This document shows, piece after piece, positions 45,181-52,713 of a stretch of 64,000 nt of DNA. The position numbers were made by a program, and so were the translations under genes. The stretch is from Bacilli bacterium. GTDB taxonomy: Bacteria; Bacillota_I; Bacilli_A; RF39; UBA660. The stretch spans positions 5,502-69,501 of the forward strand of contig JAEDNL010000002.1 in assembly GCA_016302505.1 (NCBI GenBank), read 5' to 3'. Numbering within the stretch: the first letter of the stretch is position 1; each line of letters begins with the position of its first letter. The notes below the pieces were generated by a model, which worked only from the letters and a program-made list of their open reading frames with translations, searched no databases and had not been told where the DNA came from.

Positions 45181-45209
45181 TTGATTAAGAATAATTATTA
45201 TTGTATAAT
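45181..45209 (+). promoter_or_regulatory. Promoter directly upstream of the pilin gene
   Basis: TTGATT (45181-45186), a 17-base spacer and TATAAT (45204-45209), with a strong AAAGGAGG ribosome site at 45235-45242. It would let the pilin be expressed well above the assembly machinery. Confidence 0.6.
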
Positions 45210-45250
45210 TATATTGTAAATATATAAAAATATAAAAGGAGGAATATTAA

Positions 45251-45544
45251 ATGAAAGAAGCAACAGGAGAATTAAATATGACAGTTGTTACTATAGTAGC
45301 AATCGCTGCTGTAGCATTATTATTCTATGTATTCTTATGGCCAACAATACAAAAGAGTATTGTTAACCAAACATGTAAGACTTATGGTAGTAATTACGGT
45401 GCTGTTTATGTTAAAGATGCTAATTCTGGGACTGGTGCTAAAGTTGCCGAGTGGAAGTGCTGCCCAGGCAAAGTTACCAATGGTAAAGTTGGTAAACCGG
45501 ATAAAAATAGTGCTGACTGTAAAGATGCAAACTTGGAAAAATAA
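45251..45544 (+). CDS. Flp/Tad-like pilin
   Basis: A 97-residue protein: a very short leader (MKEATG), Glu at the next position, a hydrophobic helix (about residues 9-33) and a small Cys-containing C-terminal domain with CCPG. The leader-Gly-Glu-helix plan fits a type IVb (Flp-like) prepilin cut after Gly 6. It is larger than typical Flp (about 50-70 residues) owing to the Cys domain, which could be disulfide-locked. Own promoter, strong ribosome site and position after TadC point to the major subunit. No prepilin peptidase gene is present in the window. Confidence 0.75.
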   Translation: MKEATGELNMTVVTIVAIAAVALLFYVFLWPTIQKSIVNQTCKTYGSNYGAVYVKDANSGTGAKVAEWKCCPGKVTNGKVGKPDKNSADCKDANLEK

Positions 45545-45566
45545 CGAATAATAAAGGAAAGAGCAT

Positions 45567-46100
45567 ATGAAGGAATCAATAGGTGGAACTTGGTTAATTG
45601 GTATAGTGGCACTATTTATAGTGCTCTTTTCTGCTTTTATGGCATATTCAATTAATTATACCAAAGCTTTTAGAGCAAAAAATGGTATTATTGATTTGAT
45701 AGAACAAAATGAAGGGTATACTTTTTATAATGGTACTACGCCAATAGATAATCTTAGTAATGAAAGTTTAAATAACGATAAGAGTGTTCAAGCACAAGCA
45801 TTTGGTTTAATTAAATCAATGGGATATGACTATGGTGATAGTAAAAGTAATGGAATAATTTGTAATAATGATGGTTCTATATCTGATGCATCAATAATTC
45901 AAAAAGCTGATCAACCTGGAGGTTTTTGTCTATATCGGATATGTAATAATGATGGAACTGTTAGATATAAAGTTGTTACTTATGTTATGATGAAATTTCC
46001 AGTAATTAATTTTGGTATAACTGTTCCAGTTAAAGGTGAAACAAAAACATTATATTATGAATTAGATAATGCATACAATGGTCTTTGTACTAATAAATAA
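45567..46100 (+). CDS. Pseudopilin-like protein of the Tad operon
   Basis: A 177-residue protein starting MKESIGGTWLIGIVALFIVLFSAF: short leader-like N-terminus, single helix (about 9-28), then AYSINYTKAFRAKNGIIDLIEQNEG, typical of TadE/TadF-like pseudopilins that keep an exposed helix followed by a globular domain. The globular part has four Cys. Its MKES start is shared with the DUF5411 proteins at 34103 and 39121, which suggests the same targeting route. It is 22 bases after the pilin gene. Probably a minor pilin. Confidence 0.68.
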   Translation: MKESIGGTWLIGIVALFIVLFSAFMAYSINYTKAFRAKNGIIDLIEQNEGYTFYNGTTPIDNLSNESLNNDKSVQAQAFGLIKSMGYDYGDSKSNGIICNNDGSISDASIIQKADQPGGFCLYRICNNDGTVRYKVVTYVMMKFPVINFGITVPVKGETKTLYYELDNAYNGLCTNK

Positions 46101-46123
46101 TAAATAATCAGGGAGATGATGTT

Positions 46124-47098
46124 ATGAATGTAATGGTATACAATAAATATAAAGAATTATTAATGGGGCTTAATTTAGACATTATGAAGTCTATAGAGGG
46201 AGTTTTTAATGTTGATGAGATAATTGATACTTTTAGTAATTATTATTATGATAAAATGATTCTTGATATTACTGCTATTAGAGATTATCAAAATGCTGAT
46301 AATTTACAAAAATTAGCAATGAATATTAATATGGAAAATGTTATTTTATTATTAGATGATAGTCCTGAATGTAATTCTAAGACTTATCTTTCTAAATTAA
46401 TTAGTCTTGGTATTTATAATTTTACAAGAAATACAGAAGGAATTAATTATTTATTAGTACATCCTCATACATATAAAGATGTCGTTAATATTCATAATAT
46501 AAATTCAGTAGATGCTGATAATACTATGAATGCTAATATGAATACTAATAGTATTAATGATACTGACCCTGCTTTAGGTTTTACTACCGGGGGTAAATTA
46601 AGAGTAATAGGTTTTAAAAATGTTACTCCTCATGCTGGGGCAACATCATTAATATATATGCTTAAAAAAGTGTTATCTGAGACTCGTAGATGTGCCGCAT
46701 TGGAAGTTAATAAAGTAGACTTTCTATATTACAATGATAAAGATATGATTAGTACTACTACTAGTGAACTTCCTAAGGAATTTATGAAAAAACAAATGTA
46801 TGATGTTCTTCTTATAGATTTAAATGATTATGATGATTTATCTATATGTTCAAGTGTATTCTATTTACTTGAACCATCTACATTAATGGTAAATAAATTA
46901 GTTCATAAAAAGAGAGATATTTTTGATACTTTAAAAAATGAGAAAGTAGTGTTAAATAAGTGTAATTTAAGTCGTGAGGATGTTGCTACATTTGAATATG
47001 AAACAAAATTAAAATTGTTTTATACACTTCCTCCGATGGATGATAGAAAGCTTGATAATGCTGAATTAAGAAAATTTATTAGTAAGATGGGCTTATAA
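46124..47098 (+). CDS. TadZ/CpaE-like localisation protein with degenerate P-loop
   Basis: A 324-residue cytoplasmic protein. The N-terminal about 120 residues have a receiver-like alternation (MILDITAIRDY, NVILLLDDSP, GIYNFTRNTEGI), as in CpaE/TadZ. A MinD-like domain follows with RVIGFKNVTPHAGATSLIYML in place of the Walker A loop. The invariant Lys of GKGGxGKT is missing, while the later switch-like strand DVLLIDLND is kept. TadZ proteins with atypical Walker A motifs localise the pilus machine to one site. The Ser/Asn-rich linker between the domains (about 130-150) is unusual. Confidence 0.72.
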   Translation: MNVMVYNKYKELLMGLNLDIMKSIEGVFNVDEIIDTFSNYYYDKMILDITAIRDYQNADNLQKLAMNINMENVILLLDDSPECNSKTYLSKLISLGIYNFTRNTEGINYLLVHPHTYKDVVNIHNINSVDADNTMNANMNTNSINDTDPALGFTTGGKLRVIGFKNVTPHAGATSLIYMLKKVLSETRRCAALEVNKVDFLYYNDKDMISTTTSELPKEFMKKQMYDVLLIDLNDYDDLSICSSVFYLLEPSTLMVNKLVHKKRDIFDTLKNEKVVLNKCNLSREDVATFEYETKLKLFYTLPPMDDRKLDNAELRKFISKMGL

Positions 47099-47163
47099 TC
47101 GAGTATTCTATTGACAAAAAAGGCAAAATCATATAAAATTTTAATTAGTGAGGAGTGGTGAAC

Positions 47164-47508
47164 ATGAGCGAAGAAACTATTTGTAGTGATTTAGGACCTA
47201 TATTAAGAATAGTAGGAATTGTTATTTGGGGAATTAAAGTAGTTGTACCAATTATTTTAATAGTTGTTGGTATGATTGATTTGGCAAAAGCAGTTACTGA
47301 AAAGAGTGATGATAAAATTAAAGCTGCTCAAAATAGTTTAATTAAAAAAGCTATTTCAGCAGTATTGGTTTTCTTAGTTGTAACTATTGTAGGATTATTA
47401 ATGAAATTAATAGGTGATAGTAGTTATCAAGCATGTGTAGACTGTATTAATCATCCATTTAGTGAAAGTTGTAAGGCTCCAAATGGATACATTCCATCTG
47501 GTGATTAA
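47164..47508 (+). CDS. Small two-helix membrane protein of the pilus operon
   Basis: A 114-residue protein. ATG 47164 is chosen because AGGAG (47151-47155) precedes it properly, while upstream GTG codons sit on that site. It has two membrane helices (about 13-38 and 64-86) joined by a basic loop and a C-terminal Cys-rich tail (ACVDC...SESC). The topology resembles VirB2/TrbC pilins or small secretion-channel subunits, but I see no diagnostic motif. It closes the pilus region, 65 bases after the TadZ-like gene, and is followed by a terminator. Function uncertain. Confidence 0.68.
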   Translation: MSEETICSDLGPILRIVGIVIWGIKVVVPIILIVVGMIDLAKAVTEKSDDKIKAAQNSLIKKAISAVLVFLVVTIVGLLMKLIGDSSYQACVDCINHPFSESCKAPNGYIPSGD

Positions 47509-47514
47509 TAATTT

Positions 47515-47536
47515 GAAGCATGGCTTCTTTTTTTTT
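47515..47536 (+). terminator. Terminator of the pilus operon
   Basis: GAAGC (47515-47519), loop ATG, GCTTC (47523-47527), then nine Ts. Confidence 0.8.
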
Positions 47537-47560
47537 GTAAGAATTATGTTTAAAAATCAC

Positions 47561-47589
47561 TTTAAATAAACTAATGTATATTGTATAAT
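47561..47589 (+). promoter_or_regulatory. Putative tagD promoter
   Basis: TTTAAA (47561-47566), a 17-base spacer and TATAAT (47584-47589) directly preceded by TG. Confidence 0.45.
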
Positions 47590-47606
47590 ATTATTGTAGG
47601 ATTTAA

Positions 47607-47999
47607 ATGAAAAGAGTTTTAACATATGGTACATATGATTTATTACATTATGGTCATATTAGGTTATTAAAAAGAGCTAAAGCATTGGGTGATTATTTAA
47701 TAGTGGCATTATCTACTGATGAGTTTAATGAACTTAAAGGTAAAAAGTCATATCATCCATATAAAGAAAGAAAAGAGATGTTAGAGGCAATAAGATATGT
47801 TGATTTAGTAATTCCCGAAGAAAATTGGGAACAAAAAATTAATGATGTTAAAGAATATAAAGCTGATGTAGTAGTTATGGGTAGTGATTGGGCAAACAGT
47901 GATAGATTTGAATATTTAAAAGATTATTGTGATGTTGTATATCTTGATAGAACAGAGGGTGTATCTACAACAAAAATTAAAAAAGATTTAAAAGATTAA
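47607..47999 (+). CDS. tagD: Glycerol-3-phosphate cytidylyltransferase
   Basis: A 130-residue enzyme making CDP-glycerol from CTP and glycerol-3-phosphate for poly(glycerol-phosphate) teichoic acid or linkage units. The nucleotidyltransferase signature HYGH appears at residues 14-17 (GTYDLLHYGHIRLLKRAK), the C-terminal RTEGVSTTKI matches the conserved RTxGISTT block, and VVMGSDW lies between them. Length equals TagD of Bacillus. It stands alone between two terminators. Its ribosome site (TAGGA) is weak. With gpsA at 58298 it supplies the glycerol branch of wall polymer synthesis. Confidence 0.93.
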   Translation: MKRVLTYGTYDLLHYGHIRLLKRAKALGDYLIVALSTDEFNELKGKKSYHPYKERKEMLEAIRYVDLVIPEENWEQKINDVKEYKADVVVMGSDWANSDRFEYLKDYCDVVYLDRTEGVSTTKIKKDLKD

Positions 48000-48006
48000 T
48001 GTAAAT

Positions 48007-48032
48007 GGACTTACAAAAAGTATGTCCTTTTT
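48007..48032 (+). terminator. Terminator after tagD
   Basis: GGACTTAC (48007-48014), loop AAAAA and GTATGTCC (48020-48027), one T-T mismatch, then TTTTT. Confidence 0.7.
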
Positions 48033-48047
48033 ATAATATTTGTACAA

Positions 48048-48076
48048 TTGAAATATTACATATAAAGTGATATAAT
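48048..48076 (+). promoter_or_regulatory. Sigma-A promoter of the LtaS-like gene
   Basis: TTGAAA (48048-48053), a 17-base spacer ending TGA, and TATAAT (48071-48076). It combines a near-consensus -35 with an extended -10, the best promoter in the window. Confidence 0.7.
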
Positions 48077-48094
48077 ACTCATGAGGGAATTAGT

Positions 48095-50119
48095 ATGAAG
48101 AGGAATAAAATATTTGATTGTATTAACAAAAAAAATATTATATTGTATTTGAAGTCAAATATTTTATTTTTAGTTTATATTATTATGACTTTACTTTTGG
48201 ATATTACGCTTAAGTTAATTACTATAGGAAATATTACATTTAGAGGATTAGTGTGTGATTTAATATTATCCTTAATAATTGGATCATTTATATATTTTAT
48301 TAAACCTAAAAAAAGATATATATATTTAACTATGTGGTTATTTATAGCTAGTATAATATGTATTATAAATACAATATATTATGAGTTTTATCAATCTTAT
48401 GTATCTGTAAATCTTATTAGAACAGCTAGTATGTTAGGAGAGGTACACAGTTCTTTATTTGAAAAACTTAAACTATATCAATTTATATATTTATTATATC
48501 CTTTAATATTTTTATTAATTAATAAGTATATTAATACAAGGAATAAAGTAGTTATTTTAGAAAATAATAATAATGTTAAAAAGTTATATAAATATACTAT
48601 CTTAGTTGCATTTTGTTTATTTTTTATAGTTATTATTACTCTTAGTAAATCACAAATGACTAAGTTTGTAAAACAATGGAATAAAAATTATATAGTTCAT
48701 CAGTTTGGTATTTATACATATACAGTTAATGATATATTACAAAGTGTTAGACCAAAACTAACAACATCTGCTGAATATGATGAAGCTGCTCATGATTTTA
48801 GAAATTATTATGCTTGTAAATGGGATGAAAAGAATAAAACTAATGAATATACTAATAAATTTAAAGGAAAGAATGTTTTATTTATTCATGCTGAGAGCAT
48901 ACAAAATTTCTTAATTAATTTAAAAATTAATGGTAAAGAAGTAACACCTAATATTAATAAATTTGTAAGTGAGGGAATGTATTTTAGTAATTTTTATCCA
49001 CAAATAAGTGTTGGTACATCATCTGATACTGAGTTTACTTTAACAACTGGTTTATTACCATCATCTAGTGGTACTGTTTTTGTAAATTATTATGATAGAA
49101 AGTATTATTCTTTACCTAAATATTTTAATTATTTAGGATATTATACTTTTAGTACTCATGCTAATTATAAAGAATATTGGAATAGAAATACTATGTATAA
49201 AACACTTGGATATCATGACTTTTATTCAAGAGAGTATTTTAACGTTCCTGATGAAGATAGTAAAGATTTTATTGGTCTTGGGTTATCTGATAGTTCATTC
49301 TTTAAACAATTAATACCAATATTAAAAAATATTAAAATTAAAAACAAACCTTTTTATGGTACAGTTATTACCTTATCTAATCATTCACCTTTTAGTGATT
49401 TAGATAAATATGATGATTTTGATGTAAGTATGGATTATACATATAAAAATAATTATGGTTATAAAATCAAATCAAATTCTAATTATTTAGAAGGTACTAA
49501 AATGGGTAATTATCTTAAAAGTGCTCATTATGCTGATAGTGCATTTGGTGAATTTATAAACAACTTAGAAAAAAATAATTTACTTGAAAATACTATAATA
49601 ATATTTTATGGTGATCATGAGTCTAGACTTGCTAGAAGCGAGTTTGATAAATTATATAATTATGATCCTTTGACTGATTCAATTAAAAATTCAGATAGTG
49701 AAGGATATATAGATGTTAGTGGATATAATTATGATTTACTTAAGAATACTCCTTTTGTTATATGGTCATATGAAGAGGATTTAAGTAAGAACATAACAGA
49801 TGTTATGGGTATGTATGATGTTCTTCCAACTATTGCTAATATGTTTGGTTTTGATGAAAAATATTCATTGGGACATGATATATTTAGTGATTATGAAAAA
49901 ATAGTTGTATTTCCAAATGGAAATGTACTTACAAATAACATATATTATAGTAATGCTAATGATGAATATATTACATTTAATGATGAGCCAATTGATGCTG
50001 ATTATATTGAAAAGTTAAAAGAATATTCTAATAAAATACTTGATATATCTAATGGTATTATTTATTATGATTTAATTGATAGAGAAGAGAAGTTAATAGG
50101 AGAGTGTGAAAATGAGTAA
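48095..50119 (+). CDS. ltaS: Lipoteichoic acid synthase family (LtaS-like) sulfatase-fold enzyme
   Basis: A 674-residue polytopic enzyme. About five N-terminal helices (within residues 15-200) precede an extracellular sulfatase-fold domain: VLFIHAESIQNF (first metal ligand, Glu), GTSSDTEFTL with probable catalytic Thr 308, YYTFSTHANYKEYWNR and IIFYGDHESR (Asp-His metal ligands). LtaS transfers glycerol phosphate from phosphatidylglycerol to build lipoteichoic acid outside the membrane. Slightly longer than S. aureus LtaS, and the signal-peptidase cleavage region after the helices is not obvious. It overlaps the next gene's possible GTG start and ends within its ribosome region. Confidence 0.88.
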   Translation: MKRNKIFDCINKKNIILYLKSNILFLVYIIMTLLLDITLKLITIGNITFRGLVCDLILSLIIGSFIYFIKPKKRYIYLTMWLFIASIICIINTIYYEFYQSYVSVNLIRTASMLGEVHSSLFEKLKLYQFIYLLYPLIFLLINKYINTRNKVVILENNNNVKKLYKYTILVAFCLFFIVIITLSKSQMTKFVKQWNKNYIVHQFGIYTYTVNDILQSVRPKLTTSAEYDEAAHDFRNYYACKWDEKNKTNEYTNKFKGKNVLFIHAESIQNFLINLKINGKEVTPNINKFVSEGMYFSNFYPQISVGTSSDTEFTLTTGLLPSSSGTVFVNYYDRKYYSLPKYFNYLGYYTFSTHANYKEYWNRNTMYKTLGYHDFYSREYFNVPDEDSKDFIGLGLSDSSFFKQLIPILKNIKIKNKPFYGTVITLSNHSPFSDLDKYDDFDVSMDYTYKNNYGYKIKSNSNYLEGTKMGNYLKSAHYADSAFGEFINNLEKNNLLENTIIIFYGDHESRLARSEFDKLYNYDPLTDSIKNSDSEGYIDVSGYNYDLLKNTPFVIWSYEEDLSKNITDVMGMYDVLPTIANMFGFDEKYSLGHDIFSDYEKIVVFPNGNVLTNNIYYSNANDEYITFNDEPIDADYIEKLKEYSNKILDISNGIIYYDLIDREEKLIGECENE

Positions 50120-50735
50120 AAGAAAGAATAAAAGTGATGCTTTAACAATAGTTGTTTTTGTTATTATAGGGGTAATATTATTTGGTTTTTTAGGATATAG
50201 AGTTTATAATGATTTTTTTAATAAGCTTGATGCTAAAAAAGAACTTGATTCTATAGGATTATATGGATATAGTTTGCATGATAGGGATTCTAAAACATAT
50301 AAGGATACTTTTAAGGAGCTTAGTAAAACTTTAAATAGTGATAATATTGATTATAAAAATTATGCCACGTTGGCTTCTAAATTGTTTATAATGGACTTAT
50401 TTACTTTAGATAATAAGCTTGGTAGTACTGATATTGGTGGTTTACAATTTATTCATAAAGATTTAAAAGAAAACTTTAAAGAAAATATGGGAAATACTAT
50501 TTATAAATATGTAGAAATAAATATAGATGGTAAGAAAACTCAAGAACTGCCAACTGTTAAAGATGTAACTGTTTCTGATGTTAAAGAAACAACTTATAAA
50601 TATAATAATAATAGTTATGATGCTTATATTGTTACTACTAGTTGGGAATATGAAAAAGATTTAGGTTATCAAAATTCAATGAAAATAACATTCATTAAAG
50701 ATAAAAATATATTATATATTGTAAAAGGGGAGTAA
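50112..50735 (+). CDS. Membrane-anchored extracellular protein of unknown function
   Basis: A 207-residue protein with a basic N-terminus, one membrane helix (about residues 11-31) and an extracellular alpha/beta domain with Tyr-rich strands and no Cys. ATG 50112 is preferred because AGGAG (50098-50102) is nine bases upstream. The GTG at 50106 is too close. It overlaps the end of the LtaS-like gene, so it is translationally coupled and could modulate or partner that enzyme. No family recognised. Its stop codon is in the loop of a terminator. Confidence 0.68.
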   Translation: MSKRKNKSDALTIVVFVIIGVILFGFLGYRVYNDFFNKLDAKKELDSIGLYGYSLHDRDSKTYKDTFKELSKTLNSDNIDYKNYATLASKLFIMDLFTLDNKLGSTDIGGLQFIHKDLKENFKENMGNTIYKYVEINIDGKKTQELPTVKDVTVSDVKETTYKYNNNSYDAYIVTTSWEYEKDLGYQNSMKITFIKDKNILYIVKGE

Positions 50736-50746
50736 TCCTCTTTTTT
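50723..50746 (+). terminator. Terminator overlapping a stop codon
   Basis: AAAAGGGGA (50723-50731), loop GTAA containing the stop, and TCCTCTTTTTT (50736-50746), with one G-T pair. Confidence 0.65.
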
Positions 50747-50765
50747 AATGCAATAATTTGTTAAA

Positions 50766-50790
50766 TTAAAAAAAGCAACTATTCTGTTGC
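50766..50790 (-). terminator. Minus-strand terminator of the LCP operon
   Basis: On the minus strand GCAAC (50790-50786), loop AGAATA and GTTGC (50779-50775), then seven Ts. The TAG stop of the LCP gene is part of the hairpin. Confidence 0.75.
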
Positions 50791-52713
50791 TTCTTCAGTT
50801 TTAATAGTTTCAGTAGTTTCTTCAGTTTTAATACTTGGAGTAACTACTGTTTTTTTCTTTACATATATTGTAAGTGTTGATAATTGATCAATTATAGTAT
50901 CTTTATGTTCTTTTTGACTATGGTAATTATAATCATTCCAGTTAGAAATATTTACTGTTTGGTTATTATCTACATTTATAAATGATAATTTAAGCTTATT
51001 AGTAGATGCATACGATTTAATTTGGTCTACAGTATATCCAGACATACTTTTTAAAGTATTTATTTTAGCTTGATTATATTTTCCTTGTCCGACTAATGTT
51101 TCTTTGTATGGATTATTTAAATCAAATGATGTTTTCTTTATTAAGTTATTATTATTTGATTCACTTAAATTATTTTTAATTTCTTTTTTAATATCATTTA
51201 TACTTCCCGTGTATGGTATTGTAACAGCCGGATAGCTCTTTGATGATGGTTCATATACATGATGCCATGCATTGTATCCTGATAATTGACTTCTTTGAAT
51301 ATTTACTAAGTTTGTATTGTCTGATATAACAATTGATTTAGCTAGATTATAAAGTGATAATACATCTTTAGATTTAATATTTGTTTGAAAGTTTGCTTTA
51401 ACTGTTTCTAGAACATTTATAGCTTGATTTGGATCTCTTAATTTAGTTCCTGCTTCAACTATACCAAGTATTACTTTCATTTGATTTTTACCTCTTGTAT
51501 AGTCATTTCTAGTTCCTTCATTATAACTTGCACAATGTTTTGCCATTTGTTTACCAGCACCAGATCCATCATTTGGTTTATGTCTGTTTCTTGACATTGC
51601 GAGTGCTTGTTCACCATTTAAATGTTGTTTTCCTTTTAATACAGTTATTGTATTATCTCCCCATTGTCTTGAACTATTTTGTTCACAGAATGAATATGGT
51701 ACTTCTACATCTATTCCACCAACCGCATCAACTAATTGTACAACTCCTTTAAAGTTTATCTTTGCATAATAGTCAATATTAGTACCAAATAATTTTTCCA
51801 TTGTATTAACTGCACATTCTGATGAACTTCCCCAAGTAACAGTGTTAATTCTTCTATAATTATTACCTGAACATGCTGTTTTTAAATACATATCTCTAGG
51901 TACTGATGTAAGCGTTGCTCTTAGTGTTTTAGGATTAAATGTTACTAGTAATAATACATCTGCATTATATCCTGATGTTACTCCATCTTTTGATGAATCA
52001 ACACCTATAAATAACATTGTAAATGGTTTATTTAATGAAGCAGTTGTGTTTGTTGAATTGTTTTCTTTTGATTCATATTTTTTAGTTTTTTCATAAAGTA
52101 CTACAGTTTCTTCTTTAATATTTTCATATCCATCTAATGAATAAAACATATCAGTATAGTTTGAACTAAAGAATGCTGCGTCTACTTCTTTGTTTTTAAG
52201 CGCATATAATAATTCCATTGTTGATTCGTATTTTTCTATAGTATTATTTTTATCTAATTTTAATTCATCTATTATTTCATTTGGAAGAGTATATCCTTCA
52301 ACATCACTACTGTCTGTAATAATGCCTATTTTGGCTTTATATAAATCTTTATATGTTTTATATTTTTTATTGTAAGTTACTAGTGATGAACTAGCTGTAT
52401 TTTTAGTATCACTATAAGAGTCAATTGTTTTATATATTTTATTTAAATAATAGTAACCACCAAATTGAATTATTGATACTAGTAAACACATAATTAGTGG
52501 CACTATAAATGCTGATTTGTTTTTCTTTTTAATACTTCTAAGTAATAAGTAACTTATAAAAATAAGTAAATATAGAAGAACTAATATTCCATATATTCTA
52601 TAGAAAGTTTCAACACCTTTATATAAAACAAGGCTATAGCCTAGGAGACCTAGGCTTATTAGTTGTAATAATATTAATATTATACTTAGTAATGCTTTTA
52701 CTTTTTTATTCAT
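50779..52713 (-). CDS. LytR-CpsA-Psr (LCP) family cell-wall polymer ligase with extra N-terminal domain
   Basis: A 644-residue membrane enzyme that would attach undecaprenyl-linked teichoic acid or other polymers to peptidoglycan. The LCP core (about residues 231-420) begins TMLFIGVDSSKDG, has SVPRDMYL, YAKINFKGVVQLVDAVGGIDVEVP and LNGEQALAMSRNRH, all standard catalytic or lipid-binding blocks, with an unusual Cys-containing insertion. Before it come three membrane helices (about 8-28, 38-60, 68-90) and a domain (about 115-205) resembling a type 3 solute-binding fold (YKAKIGIITDSSDVEG, YALKNKEVDAAFFSS). The C-terminal tail has a PASTA- or cadherin-like segment and Thr/Glu repeats. Third gene of the minus-strand operon, overlapping the upstream gene by eight bases. 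Confidence 0.88.
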   Translation of the reverse strand: MNKKVKALLSIILILLQLISLGLLGYSLVLYKGVETFYRIYGILVLLYLLIFISYLLLRSIKKKNKSAFIVPLIMCLLVSIIQFGGYYYLNKIYKTIDSYSDTKNTASSSLVTYNKKYKTYKDLYKAKIGIITDSSDVEGYTLPNEIIDELKLDKNNTIEKYESTMELLYALKNKEVDAAFFSSNYTDMFYSLDGYENIKEETVVLYEKTKKYESKENNSTNTTASLNKPFTMLFIGVDSSKDGVTSGYNADVLLLVTFNPKTLRATLTSVPRDMYLKTACSGNNYRRINTVTWGSSSECAVNTMEKLFGTNIDYYAKINFKGVVQLVDAVGGIDVEVPYSFCEQNSSRQWGDNTITVLKGKQHLNGEQALAMSRNRHKPNDGSGAGKQMAKHCASYNEGTRNDYTRGKNQMKVILGIVEAGTKLRDPNQAINVLETVKANFQTNIKSKDVLSLYNLAKSIVISDNTNLVNIQRSQLSGYNAWHHVYEPSSKSYPAVTIPYTGSINDIKKEIKNNLSESNNNNLIKKTSFDLNNPYKETLVGQGKYNQAKINTLKSMSGYTVDQIKSYASTNKLKLSFINVDNNQTVNISNWNDYNYHSQKEHKDTIIDQLSTLTIYVKKKTVVTPSIKTEETTETIKTEEATE

